A stretch of 64,000 bases of DNA, taken from Aquimarina amphilecti (GTDB taxonomy: Bacteria > Bacteroidota > Bacteroidia > Flavobacteriales > Flavobacteriaceae). Both the position numbers and the translations under genes were made by a program. The stretch is from contig NZ_FOAB01000002.1 of the NCBI RefSeq assembly GCF_900109375.1, forward strand, positions 434,001-498,000, in the 5' to 3' direction. Below the pieces are notes generated by a model that was not told the DNA's origin, searched no databases, and worked only from the letters and a program-made list of their open reading frames with translations. Position 1 is the first letter of the stretch. Each line of letters begins with the position of its first letter. Of this stretch, positions 42,825 to 51,728 are shown one piece after another.

Positions 42825-45800
42825 TTACTTACTTTCTTCTATCTGATATGTATTATCATCAATATTTAGCTCAATTAATAATCTTTTGGGATCGATTACA
42901 GCTTCTAGAGGAAGTTGATCTACCTCTAAAGTAAAGCTCTTTTCTTCTTTATCAATCAAAATACGTTTAGAAATTAGAAGCCGGCTTTTATCTTCAAAAA
43001 ACAAACCTATATCTACCCAATTGTATGGATTAACTTTATGTTCTTTGCCAAGACTATCAACTTTTATTTTAGAAGCATTGATGGTTATGTTTACTTCATG
43101 ATTTCCGTTAGTTAAAGTTTTATAAGTAGCTTTTTTTATACGATACTCGTATAGTGTAATTTCTTTAAACCAATCCGTTAGAAGAAACTGTAAATCGTTT
43201 GGGACTTTTGGTTGTAAATATGTTATAAAATCTAAGGTAGTTGGATAAGGTGCTCCTTTGTATTTATAAGCATTTAAAAATTCCTTTAAAGCTTCGTTTA
43301 CTTTTTCCTCGCCGATGTAGTCTTGTAATGCATATAAAACTAAACTTCCCTTACCATAATGAATATATCCTTGATCTTTAACTTTTATGAGTGGTACTTC
43401 TTTTTGTGTTTCATTACTTCTACCAGTTAAATATCTTTCGAAATCGTACGCTAAAAGTTTCTTCATTTTTAAATCATCTTTTAGTTCATTTTTCATAACC
43501 ATTAACGCAGCATATTCTGCAAAACTTTCTGATAACATTGTAGCTCCCTCTACGTTAGCACCAATTACTTGGTGTGCCCAGTACTGATGTGCCATTTCAT
43601 GTGCTACAATCGAATAAATAACATTATTATCGTTTTTGTTGGTGAGATTAGTAATAAAGCCTCCACCTTCTGTATAAGGCATTGTCCCGGGAAAAGCTTG
43701 AGCAAAATTGTAATACTTAGGTATTTCAACAATCCTTGCTTGTTTATGAAAATAAGGTCCAAAATTCTCCTTGTAATACTTCAATGATTTTTCTATTGCA
43801 TCTTGCATGATACTCACATTAAAGTGATGCGCTTTATGATAATATACTTCTATATCAATATCATTCCATTTTTTCTTAGCAACCTCATATCTTGCTGACA
43901 TAAAATTGGTAAAATTGATGGATTGATGATCATTTTTATAGTTAAAATAAACTCTACCGTCAGTAGTCCATTGTTTGATTAAAGAACCAGGTGAAATAGC
44001 TATTTGATCAGTTGTAGTCGAAATAGTAGTTTCTATATCTACCCAATCAGATGCTTTTCGAGTAATATAGTTTTCTTGTAGGTTTTTAGATTCTTTTTCA
44101 TCTAATGTGGTTGTTGATTTTCGAGGTTTCAATCCTGCCTGTTCCCTATCAGTTTTATTCATTAATTCATTATAAGGTTCGTATCCTATGGCGGGTAATA
44201 TATGAGTAGAATCAAAGAAAGTTCCGTTTTCTACAACTCTGACATTAGAGATTTCATTCTCGAAACCTTGACTTATATATTCCGTATTTACTGTAATATC
44301 TATTGTTGAATTTGGGGCTAACGGTGTTTCTAATTTAAAAATTTGATACCCTAGTTCTTTGTCATTAAGTACTAGTTTTGAATTAGGAATGTTTATTTTT
44401 TTTATCCAATTTGATTTTTGTAAATCAACATTTTCATTTCCTTCCCCTAAGAAATAATACAATGAATAATGAAGAGAATCGATTTGGGAATTACTTTTGT
44501 TTTCAATAGTTAAGATAGATGTAGAAGTTACATTTCTTTCCTTTGGATAAATATCAACATGATACTTGATTGAGACTGTTTTGGGTTGTACAAGATGTTC
44601 ATACTTTTTGTATTTTTTCTCATAAGATTCTTGCATTTTTTTAATATCGGTAGCAGTGTTATACGTATTCAGAATTTGAGTGTTATAGTATACGAAACTA
44701 GCTGTTAATCCAAATAAGAATGCACAAATAAAGAAAGTTAAACCATAGTTTTTAGTAATATGCTTTTTAGCAGATGTATATCTATTTTTGATTCCTTTTA
44801 CAGCGCCTCTAATCCAAAATAAACTTGCCGTGGTAACTAATAAGATTCCAAAAAGAGTCCAGTATACATTAAACCAGTTTTTAGCAGTTAATACGGTACT
44901 AAATCCATTCATGTCAGAATAAGTATAGCTTGGGGAAAACCCAAGATTTACCATATAAGATTTAATTCCGAGGATATCAATAACTAAAAATTCAATTAAA
45001 AAGATGAGTAATATGGATACAAAATATGTTAGATACTTGTTGTTGATGAAGATTTGAAGACTTATCAGTATGCATGACCAAATAACATATGTTGGCAATC
45101 CTGCGTATAGTAAATCTTGTAAATAAATAGTTATTTCTGGATTTGTGTACCCATTAAGCAATTGATATATAATAGAGATTACTATTAACATAATGTCAAA
45201 CAGAAGGCTAATCGTAATTAGTGAACTAATTTTAGCTAAAAGAATCGTTAATGAGACATGAGGAGTGCTGTCAATTACTTGATTAATGCCATTTTTTCTT
45301 TCTCTCCATACTAATTCTCCACTAAAAAAGACCAATATGATCATTCCCATTATCATGCTAATAGGTCGATTGAAAGCTAGAATTTTGCTCGTTAGATGGT
45401 ATGATTGTAGTCCATAATATTCGAATCCATTTATTAGTTTGTTTATTAAAATAAGTACTCCAAAAAAGAGTAATATTTTGAACGTATTGCTTTTTAAAAT
45501 CGTGTAAAGGTTGCTTCTAAAAAAACTAACATATTGCAACCAGGAATTATTAAAATTAAAGCTGCTTTTTATTTTAGGAAGGTAAAATATCTGTGTTGAT
45601 TTATTATTGTTCAACCTCTTTTTTGATGCTTTAATTTTTTGTTGTTTTTGAACAAATGAAAAAGAAAAATAAGAAACAATTAGCGTTCCTATTCCTATGC
45701 TTACCCAAAGTAATCTGTTAATGAGTAACCATCCGGAAAAAGATACTACTTGCGTATTTTTCTCAATAGGAGTAAAGTATTTGGTGTCTATCGTATATGC

Positions 45801-46454
45801 TCTTAAACCCATTACATCGGTTAACGCAGCTAAGCTTTCTGTGCTTATGTCGTTTATGAATGTACCAGAGAGTAAATAAAAAACTATAATGATAATGGTT
45901 GCAATAAATGAAATGATAGTGCTTTTCCATTTGTTTGCAATAGCAAAAATGATGGCTCCAGAAACAAACATATTAGGTAAAACAAACAACAAGAAGTTAT
46001 TGATAAATACTTTAGGCTGCATAGTTCCAATTGCTTTAGTATTTTCAATATCAGCTTCCAAACCTATTTCTGTACCAATAGAGAATCCTAAGAAGATACC
46101 TAATAAGGGTATACTAGCTAAAACTAAACCACCAAAAAACCTACCAAAATAATAACTTGCTTTATGTATGGAGGTGCTAAATAAGATCCCTGCGAAGTTG
46201 TTTTGATAATCTTTTAAAGCTGCATTGTTAAAATATGCCGTGGCAATTAGTAATGCTATAATACTTAAGTTGGCTGTATACATACTAACGACATATGGAG
46301 CGTTTTTAAAAACGTTCCCCGTAGCACCGCCAAAAGTAATATCTAAATTAACTGTACCAACAGCTGATATGATAGTAAAAATAGCTAAGAATATATAAAT
46401 CATAGGTCTCTTAAGACCTGTTACGATTTCTTTTAGAAAGAATGTTCTAAACAT
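42825..46454 (-). CDS. ABC-2 permease fused to M1 family aminopeptidase
   Basis: About 1209 aa from ATG 46454 (FRTFFLKEIVTGLKRP); a frame extension to 46505 would overlap the ATPase gene. Residues 1-580 hold about twelve membrane helices in two ABC-2-like halves. Residues about 640-1209 are an extracytoplasmic M1 peptidase domain with the zinc site HEMAHQYWAHQ near residue 950 and the third ligand Glu in SESFAEYAAL. Members of this fusion family are found mainly in Bacteroidota. It follows the ATPase gene by 13 bp, so the two make an ABC system whose permease carries a peptidase. Substrate unknown; peptide export or processing is an inference. Confidence 0.88.
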   Translation of the reverse strand: MFRTFFLKEIVTGLKRPMIYIFLAIFTIISAVGTVNLDITFGGATGNVFKNAPYVVSMYTANLSIIALLIATAYFNNAALKDYQNNFAGILFSTSIHKASYYFGRFFGGLVLASIPLLGIFLGFSIGTEIGLEADIENTKAIGTMQPKVFINNFLLFVLPNMFVSGAIIFAIANKWKSTIISFIATIIIIVFYLLSGTFINDISTESLAALTDVMGLRAYTIDTKYFTPIEKNTQVVSFSGWLLINRLLWVSIGIGTLIVSYFSFSFVQKQQKIKASKKRLNNNKSTQIFYLPKIKSSFNFNNSWLQYVSFFRSNLYTILKSNTFKILLFFGVLILINKLINGFEYYGLQSYHLTSKILAFNRPISMIMGMIILVFFSGELVWRERKNGINQVIDSTPHVSLTILLAKISSLITISLLFDIMLIVISIIYQLLNGYTNPEITIYLQDLLYAGLPTYVIWSCILISLQIFINNKYLTYFVSILLIFLIEFLVIDILGIKSYMVNLGFSPSYTYSDMNGFSTVLTAKNWFNVYWTLFGILLVTTASLFWIRGAVKGIKNRYTSAKKHITKNYGLTFFICAFLFGLTASFVYYNTQILNTYNTATDIKKMQESYEKKYKKYEHLVQPKTVSIKYHVDIYPKERNVTSTSILTIENKSNSQIDSLHYSLYYFLGEGNENVDLQKSNWIKKINIPNSKLVLNDKELGYQIFKLETPLAPNSTIDITVNTEYISQGFENEISNVRVVENGTFFDSTHILPAIGYEPYNELMNKTDREQAGLKPRKSTTTLDEKESKNLQENYITRKASDWVDIETTISTTTDQIAISPGSLIKQWTTDGRVYFNYKNDHQSINFTNFMSARYEVAKKKWNDIDIEVYYHKAHHFNVSIMQDAIEKSLKYYKENFGPYFHKQARIVEIPKYYNFAQAFPGTMPYTEGGGFITNLTNKNDNNVIYSIVAHEMAHQYWAHQVIGANVEGATMLSESFAEYAALMVMKNELKDDLKMKKLLAYDFERYLTGRSNETQKEVPLIKVKDQGYIHYGKGSLVLYALQDYIGEEKVNEALKEFLNAYKYKGAPYPTTLDFITYLQPKVPNDLQFLLTDWFKEITLYEYRIKKATYKTLTNGNHEVNITINASKIKVDSLGKEHKVNPYNWVDIGLFFEDKSRLLISKRILIDKEEKSFTLEVDQLPLEAVIDPKRLLIELNIDDNTYQIEESK

Positions 46455-46467
46455 GATTGTAGAATTT

Positions 46468-47343
46468 TTAGTTAATGGCGGAATTGATCTTTGCAAAAAA
46501 TACATCCTCTAATGTTGGGTTTACCTGCTGAAAACCTTCAGACGGTTTTTCTTCACTGAGTATGTGGATTAAAGGGCTGCCTCCAACCATTTTATTGGAA
46601 ATTACACTATAGGTATTATTGTAACTTTCTAGTTCGTTACGATGAATGAGTTTCTGCCAAACCTTATTATTTAGTTCATTTATAACTTCTTGAGGTTTGC
46701 CTTTGCAAATGATCTTACCATAATTCATGATTGCCATGTTTTGACATAGCTCTCTAACGTCTTCTACAATATGAGTAGATAGTATAACAATGACATCATT
46801 GGCAACATCTGCTAAAAGATTATGAAATCTATTTCTTTCTCCTGGATCTAAACCAGCAGTGGGTTCATCGACAATGATTAATTTTGGATTGCCAATCAGT
46901 GCTTGGGCAATACCTATTCGTTGCTTCATTCCTCCAGAGAACCCTTTTACTTCTTTATTACGCTTATCATATAGATTTACCTTTTGTAATAAATAGTTTA
47001 CCAGATCTTTTCGTTCTTTTTTTACTGATACTCCTTTTAATATCGCCATATGGTCTAACAACTGCTTGGCTGTAATTTTTGGATAAACACCAAATTCTTG
47101 AGGTAAATACCCTAAAACTTTTCTTAAGGCTACAGGATTTTTTATAATGTCTATTTCTCCTAAAAAGGCAGTGCCACTGTCAATTTCTTGTAATGTAGAT
47201 AAGGTTCTCATTAATGATGATTTTCCTGCACCATTAGGACCTAATAGACCGAACATACCACTAGATATTTCTAATGAAAGATTATCTAAAGCTTTGACTC
47301 CGTTAGCATATGTTTTATTTAAATTAGTGAGTATTAGATTCAT
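46468..47343 (-). CDS. ABC transporter ATP-binding protein (partner of the ABC/M1 permease)
   Basis: A 291-aa ATPase: Walker A GPNGAGKSS, FSGGMKQR signature, Walker B LIIVDEP with TAGLDPGERN, H-loop LSTHIVED. The C-terminal extension (about residues 215-291) ends PTLEDVFFAKI, as in drug-type ABC-2 ATPases. It precedes the permease gene by 13 bp on the same strand and is the obvious partner. The gene pair is flanked by two LytS/LytTR systems. Confidence 0.93.
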   Translation of the reverse strand: MNLILTNLNKTYANGVKALDNLSLEISSGMFGLLGPNGAGKSSLMRTLSTLQEIDSGTAFLGEIDIIKNPVALRKVLGYLPQEFGVYPKITAKQLLDHMAILKGVSVKKERKDLVNYLLQKVNLYDKRNKEVKGFSGGMKQRIGIAQALIGNPKLIIVDEPTAGLDPGERNRFHNLLADVANDVIVILSTHIVEDVRELCQNMAIMNYGKIICKGKPQEVINELNNKVWQKLIHRNELESYNNTYSVISNKMVGGSPLIHILSEEKPSEGFQQVNPTLEDVFFAKINSAIN

Positions 47344-47550
47344 TTTGTTTCGTTTTGATTATGAAACAAATAAATTCTAATTGTCAATTTCTCGCTATTT
47401 AATTTCTCGAACCTACCTTTTTGCTACGTATAAGGCATTAAATCATTGACAAACTGAGTTCGTTCATAAAAACCTCAAATTCATGGATGATTTTTGGCTT
47501 TTCATTGATTAGAATAGGTTCTTCATCCGGTGAATTCATATTTTTGTTAT

Positions 47551-48576
47551 ATGATTAAGATACATAAAAAGCGTTTTGTGATACATCTAATTATACTATT
47601 GAGTATTGCAATAGTGTTATCCATGATTGTGTTTTTTTCTTCAAAAGAAAACCTTTCGCTTAATGCTTTGCCAGAATTCTTTCTTCAAACTTCCTCTAGT
47701 ATTTTTCTTCTACTGGCACCTCCTATTTATTTTAATATTTACTGGTTAATCCCTAATTTTCTTGTTAAAAAAAAGTACCTTATTTATGGGGTTATTGTTA
47801 TTATTTTAGTTGCTATTTGGGGATATGTTTTGGGTGTTGGAGAACCTTGGATAGACAGAAATTGGTTTAATAAAGGTGATGAAAAACCTAATTATGGAGT
47901 AGGAGTTATAGGTACTGTTTTATTGCTAATTGTTACTACCTTGTTGCATATCGTTTATCGATGGTTTGTACAATTGTCTACAATAAAACAGATAGAAAAC
48001 GATCAATTACATTTAGAATTATCATCTTTAAAAAACCAAATCAATCCGCATTTCTTTTTTAATACGCTTAATAATTTATATGCATTGTCTTTAGAAAAAT
48101 CAGATCAAACGCCTTCAGTTATTTTGAAATTATCAGAAATGATGCGTTATACAATTTACGATTGCAAAGAACAAGAGGTTTCTGTAGCAGGAGAAGTAAC
48201 TTATATTGAAAACTTTATTACTTTACAAAAAGTAAGGCATCATAAAAGAGGGGTTATCACGCTAAAAAATGAAATTAATAATACCGATGTTAAAATTGCT
48301 CCTATGATTTTAATCGTGTTTATTGAAAATGCTTTTAAACACGGTTTTGATTTATTGGATAAAAAAGCATTTATTAATATAAGTTTAAAAGATGATGATA
48401 ATGCTCTTTATTTTAACATTGAAAATAATTTTAATACCCCTACAGAAGAACGTGAAAAAGGGATAGGTCTTGAAAACGTAAAAAGAAGATTGGCGTTAAT
48501 TTATCCTAATACTCATGAGCTTAAAATTGTTAAAAATGAAACGTTATTTCGTGTAGACCTAAAACTGTATTTATAA
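47551..48576 (+). CDS. LytS-type sensor histidine kinase
   Basis: About 341 aa from ATG 47551 (MIKIHKKRF; a GTG at 47530 is an alternative). Four membrane helices, then the phosphoacceptor box QINPHFFFNTLNNLYAL and ATPase motifs (VFIENAFKHGF, KGIGLENVKRRL). It overlaps the next gene at its stop codon by 1-2 bases, indicating coupling. It is divergent from the ABC ATPase, so the pair may control that operon, with a 207-bp spacer between. Confidence 0.9.
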   Translation: MIKIHKKRFVIHLIILLSIAIVLSMIVFFSSKENLSLNALPEFFLQTSSSIFLLLAPPIYFNIYWLIPNFLVKKKYLIYGVIVIILVAIWGYVLGVGEPWIDRNWFNKGDEKPNYGVGVIGTVLLLIVTTLLHIVYRWFVQLSTIKQIENDQLHLELSSLKNQINPHFFFNTLNNLYALSLEKSDQTPSVILKLSEMMRYTIYDCKEQEVSVAGEVTYIENFITLQKVRHHKRGVITLKNEINNTDVKIAPMILIVFIENAFKHGFDLLDKKAFINISLKDDDNALYFNIENNFNTPTEEREKGIGLENVKRRLALIYPNTHELKIVKNETLFRVDLKLYL

Positions 48577-49319
48577 TGAGATGTTTAATAGTAGATGATG
48601 AACCACTTGCTCACAGAGTCATTAATAATTACTGCGATAATCTTTCGTTTTTGAACATAGAAAAGGGTTGTTATTCTGCTTTTGAAGCGATTAATTATTT
48701 AAATGAAAACCAAGTTGATTTAATATTTTTAGATATCAATATGCCAAAATTAAAAGGGTTAGATTTTTTAAGAACGTTAAACAATCCTCCTTTGATTATT
48801 ATTACTTCAGCATATCAAGAATATGCTATGGAAGGGTATGAACTAGCTATTCAAGATTATTTACTTAAACCTTTTAGTTTTGAACGTTTTTTAAAAGCTG
48901 TTAACAAAGCAGTTCAACAAAAAAAACTGTTGGAAACTTCTAAAAACAAGAGTGAATTGGAGATTACAACGAAACCTTCATCAAACTCTATTTCTAACTC
49001 CGCAAGCAATCATCAAGAGCATATATTTATTAAAGGAGATAAGAAAACACATCAAGTAGCACTAGATGCTATTTTATACTTGGAGAGCATTGGTAGTTAT
49101 GTGAAAATTTATTTGAAAGATAAAACCATTGTTTCATTAGATAGATTAACAAATTTTGAAAATAAACTTCCTAATAATCTTTTTGTAAGAATTCATCGTT
49201 CCTATATAATCGCTGTTAGAAAAATTGATTTTATCGAAGGGAATCGTGTAAAAATTAATGATGTATTTGTTCCTGTCGGTAGTGTTTACAAACAAAACTT
49301 AACCAAATTTTTAAAATAA
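48576..49319 (+). CDS. LytTR-family response regulator
   Basis: A 247-aa regulator with receiver features (VDDEP, LIFLDINMPKLKG, TSAYQ, YLLKPF), a Ser/Asn-rich linker (about 125-145) and a LytTR domain (LDAILYLESIGSYVKIYL, VRIHRSYIIAV). It overlaps the kinase stop codon. It is followed by a terminator and then the tRNA gene on the other strand. Confidence 0.92.
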   Translation: MRCLIVDDEPLAHRVINNYCDNLSFLNIEKGCYSAFEAINYLNENQVDLIFLDINMPKLKGLDFLRTLNNPPLIIITSAYQEYAMEGYELAIQDYLLKPFSFERFLKAVNKAVQQKKLLETSKNKSELEITTKPSSNSISNSASNHQEHIFIKGDKKTHQVALDAILYLESIGSYVKIYLKDKTIVSLDRLTNFENKLPNNLFVRIHRSYIIAVRKIDFIEGNRVKINDVFVPVGSVYKQNLTKFLK

Positions 49320-49349
49320 GTTTGATTAGGTTTTACTACATTAAATAAA

Positions 49350-49377
49350 AAAAGCCCTAGTTTTCACTAAGGCTTTT
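49350..49377. terminator. Terminator between LytTR gene and tRNA gene
   Basis: AAAAGCCCTAGT with ACTAAGGCTTTT (11 of 12 pairs, loop TTTC) and T-runs on both sides. It ends both the plus-strand regulator and the minus-strand tRNA transcript. Confidence 0.85.
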
Positions 49378-49380
49378 CGG

Positions 49381-49454
49381 TGGTCCCACTTGGGCTCGAA
49401 CCAAGGACCCCCTGATTATGAGTCAGGTGCTCTAACCAGCTGAGCTATGGGACC
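49381..49454 (-). tRNA. tRNA with anticodon CAT (elongator Met or Ile2)
   Basis: A 74-nt cloverleaf. Acceptor arm GGTCCCA/TGGGACC, D arm AGCTCAGCTGGTTAGAGC, anticodon stem-loop around TCATAAT with anticodon CAT at 49420-49418, T arm with GGTTCGAGCCC. The discriminator is A and the following encoded bases are CCG, so CCA is added afterwards. A CAT anticodon means elongator Met or Ile2 (lysidine-modified); sequence alone does not let me separate them. It is not initiator Met: the anticodon stem lacks the three G:C pairs. Confidence 0.93.
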
Positions 49455-49510
49455 TAAAACGGATGGCAAATTTAAGTAATTGCTTCAAACACGCCAAACA
49501 TTTTTTTAAT

Positions 49511-49921
49511 TTAATTTATCTCTTGGCAAAGCTCTACCAAAACGCCATTCGTAGTTTTTGGATGTATAAAGGCAACCAGCTTATTATCAGCTCCTTTTTT
49601 AGGAGTTTTATTGATTAATTGAAATCCTTCTTTTTCTAATCTTTCTAATTCTTTTTCAATATCATCTACGTCAAAAGCAATATGATGTATACCCTCACCC
49701 TTTTTAGAAATAAATTTTCCAATAGGTCCATCCTCTTTAGTACTTGCTACAAGTTCGATTTTATTTTCCCCTACTTTGAAAAAAGAAGTGATAACAGATT
49801 CACTTTCTACTGTTTCTTGTTTATAAGGAGGAACACCTAATAATTGTTCATATAAGCGATTTGATTGATCAATATCTTTTACAGCAATTCCGATGTGTTC
49901 TATTTTGTTAATATGATTCAT
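49511..49921 (-). CDS. mce: Methylmalonyl-CoA epimerase
   Basis: A 136-aa VOC-fold protein. HIGIAVKDIDQSNRLYEQLLG opens the first half with a metal His, and GIHHIAFDVDDI with NGVLVELCQ supplies the second-half His and Glu. It interconverts (R)- and (S)-methylmalonyl-CoA in propionate metabolism; methylmalonyl-CoA mutase is expected elsewhere. Length and motifs match the family exactly. Confidence 0.92.
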   Translation of the reverse strand: MNHINKIEHIGIAVKDIDQSNRLYEQLLGVPPYKQETVESESVITSFFKVGENKIELVASTKEDGPIGKFISKKGEGIHHIAFDVDDIEKELERLEKEGFQLINKTPKKGADNKLVAFIHPKTTNGVLVELCQEIN

Positions 49922-50014
49922 GAGATGTTATTATAACTTTGGAAGTAAAAGTACAAAATAGGTATAAGGAAAGGATTTTATAGCAAAAGAAAATCAATAC
50001 ATCACATATTTAGC

Positions 50015-50022
50015 TATTTTTG
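50015..50022 (+). promoter_or_regulatory. -7 element immediately upstream of rbfA
   Basis: TATTTTTG fits TAnnTTTG and ends 5 bp before the rbfA ATG at 50028, so the predicted start of transcription falls on or next to the start codon. Confidence 0.45.
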
Positions 50023-50027
50023 CAGTC

Positions 50028-50420
50028 ATGGAAACAAATAGACAGAAAAAAATAGGTGGAGTATTACAGCGCGATGTTGCGGATGTAATACAACATGCAT
50101 TACGTGAGGCAGGAGTACAAGGGATTTTAGTTTCTGTTACTAAAGTAAGTGTTACGACTGATTTATCAATAGCTAAAGTATATATGAGTGTTTTTCCTCA
50201 TAATGAAGGAGAAAAGGTTTTGAACGAAGTGAATGCGGTAAAATCACAAATAAAACATCAAGTAGCTCAGCGAACTAAAAATCAACTTCGTCGCATGCCT
50301 GAATTATCTTATTTTATTGATGATTCTTTAGAGTATATTGATAATATCGATAAAGCAATAAAAGGAAAAGAAAACCCTTTAGAAAACCCAGATTTATTAC
50401 CACGTCGTAAGAAGAAGTAA
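50028..50420 (+). CDS. rbfA: 30S ribosome-binding factor RbfA
   Basis: A 130-aa KH-like protein: GGVLQRDVADVIQ at the N-terminus, VTDLSIAKVYMSVFP-like strand, the kinked RTKNQLRRMPELSYFIDDS and a basic C-terminus. It assists maturation of 16S rRNA 5' end and dissociates from 30S on initiation. The -7 element ends 5 bp before the ATG, so the mRNA may be leaderless. The permease gene follows at 89 bp. Confidence 0.94.
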   Translation: METNRQKKIGGVLQRDVADVIQHALREAGVQGILVSVTKVSVTTDLSIAKVYMSVFPHNEGEKVLNEVNAVKSQIKHQVAQRTKNQLRRMPELSYFIDDSLEYIDNIDKAIKGKENPLENPDLLPRRKKK

Positions 50421-50509
50421 AACTTTATCATCTTTAGAAAATAAAAATAAACCTTTATTCTATTATCTTTAATTAAAATTAAATTCACCTAAACTTAGGA
50501 TTTAACAAT

Positions 50510-51715
50510 TTGAAATTTTCTTATTACATCGCTAAGCGTTATTTATTTTCTCCGGGTAGTAGTAATGCTATTAATATTATTACTGGTATCGCAGCAGCTG
50601 GAGTTGTAATAGGAGCTATGTCATTGTTTATAGTATTGTGCGGTTTCGCTGGATTAAAGGATTTTAGTCTTCAATTTTCGTCTTATTTTGATCCAGATCT
50701 TAAAGTTTTTCCATCAAGTGGGAAAACATTTGTTTTTACAGATGCTCAAAAGGAAAAATTAACTGGTTTAGAAAATGTTGTTAGTTTCTCTGAAATTATA
50801 GAAGAGCGTGTGTTTTTAAAGTTTAAGGACAAACAAAAAACTGGTACTATCAAAGGGGTCGATACTAATTATAAGAATGTAATTCAGACAGATAGTATTG
50901 TTTTTGGAGGAGAATGGCTTACTGGTAATGATGCGCAAGTAGTTGCGGGCTTCGGAATTAGTAGAGAATTAGGAATGGGTGTTGAGCAGGTGTATACTAA
51001 TTTCTTAAACATATATGTGCCAAAACCAGGGAAAGGAATTCCTAAAGATCCTTCCAAAGCTTTTCGAAAAAAAAGTGCTGTAAATATTGGGATGTACTCA
51101 GTAAATGAAGATTTAGATAAAAAGTATGTTTTTAGTACTATTGGATTAGCAAGAGAATTATTGGCTTTACCAAATGATGAAGTGACTAATGTAGAGCTTA
51201 AATTAACACCTGATTCGGATCCAGAATCTGTAAAAAATGATATTTTAAAGATTTTTGATGATCAGGTTATTGTAAAGAATAGAATACAGCTTAATGATAC
51301 TTTGTATAAAATGCTAAATACTGAAAATCTAGCTGCTTATCTAGTAATCACCTTGATAGCAATTATAGCTTTGTTTAATGTTGCAGGAGCCATAATAATG
51401 ATGATTATAGATAAAAGAAAAAATATTAAAACATTGCATAGTGTTGGCGCATCACTACAGAATATTAGAAAAATATTTTTATTCCAGGGATCATTAATGA
51501 CTGTTTTAGGAGCCTTATTAGGATTGCTCTTAGGATTTATAGTGATTACGTGTCAGCAACAGTTTGGTCTGTTAATGATTACGCCTACATTGCCGTATCC
51601 AACTAAAATTACATTGGTTAGTTTTCTGTTAGTATTTTTTACAATAACGATAATTGGAATTATTGCGTCTTTATTAGCATCGGGTAGGATTAATAGAAAG
51701 CTAGTAAACTTCTAG
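50510..51715 (+). CDS. FtsX-like ABC transporter permease (LolC/LolE type)
   Basis: A 401-aa permease starting at TTG 50510 (KFSYYIAKRYLFSPGS). One N-terminal helix, a large periplasmic domain (about residues 45-260) and three C-terminal helices match the MacB/LolCE topology. Bacteroidota homologues next to rbfA are treated as lipoprotein-release permeases. The matching LolD-type ATPase is not adjacent. The TTG start is accepted because it gives the canonical N-terminus and no ATG is nearby. Confidence 0.88.
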   Translation: MKFSYYIAKRYLFSPGSSNAINIITGIAAAGVVIGAMSLFIVLCGFAGLKDFSLQFSSYFDPDLKVFPSSGKTFVFTDAQKEKLTGLENVVSFSEIIEERVFLKFKDKQKTGTIKGVDTNYKNVIQTDSIVFGGEWLTGNDAQVVAGFGISRELGMGVEQVYTNFLNIYVPKPGKGIPKDPSKAFRKKSAVNIGMYSVNEDLDKKYVFSTIGLARELLALPNDEVTNVELKLTPDSDPESVKNDILKIFDDQVIVKNRIQLNDTLYKMLNTENLAAYLVITLIAIIALFNVAGAIIMMIIDKRKNIKTLHSVGASLQNIRKIFLFQGSLMTVLGALLGLLLGFIVITCQQQFGLLMITPTLPYPTKITLVSFLLVFFTITIIGIIASLLASGRINRKLVNF

Positions 51716-51728
51716 GTTAAGAGTATTT

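Noticed and set aside
49381-49454. tRNA gene as an integration site
   Set aside because: No duplicated 3' tRNA fragment, integrase or compositional shift was seen nearby.
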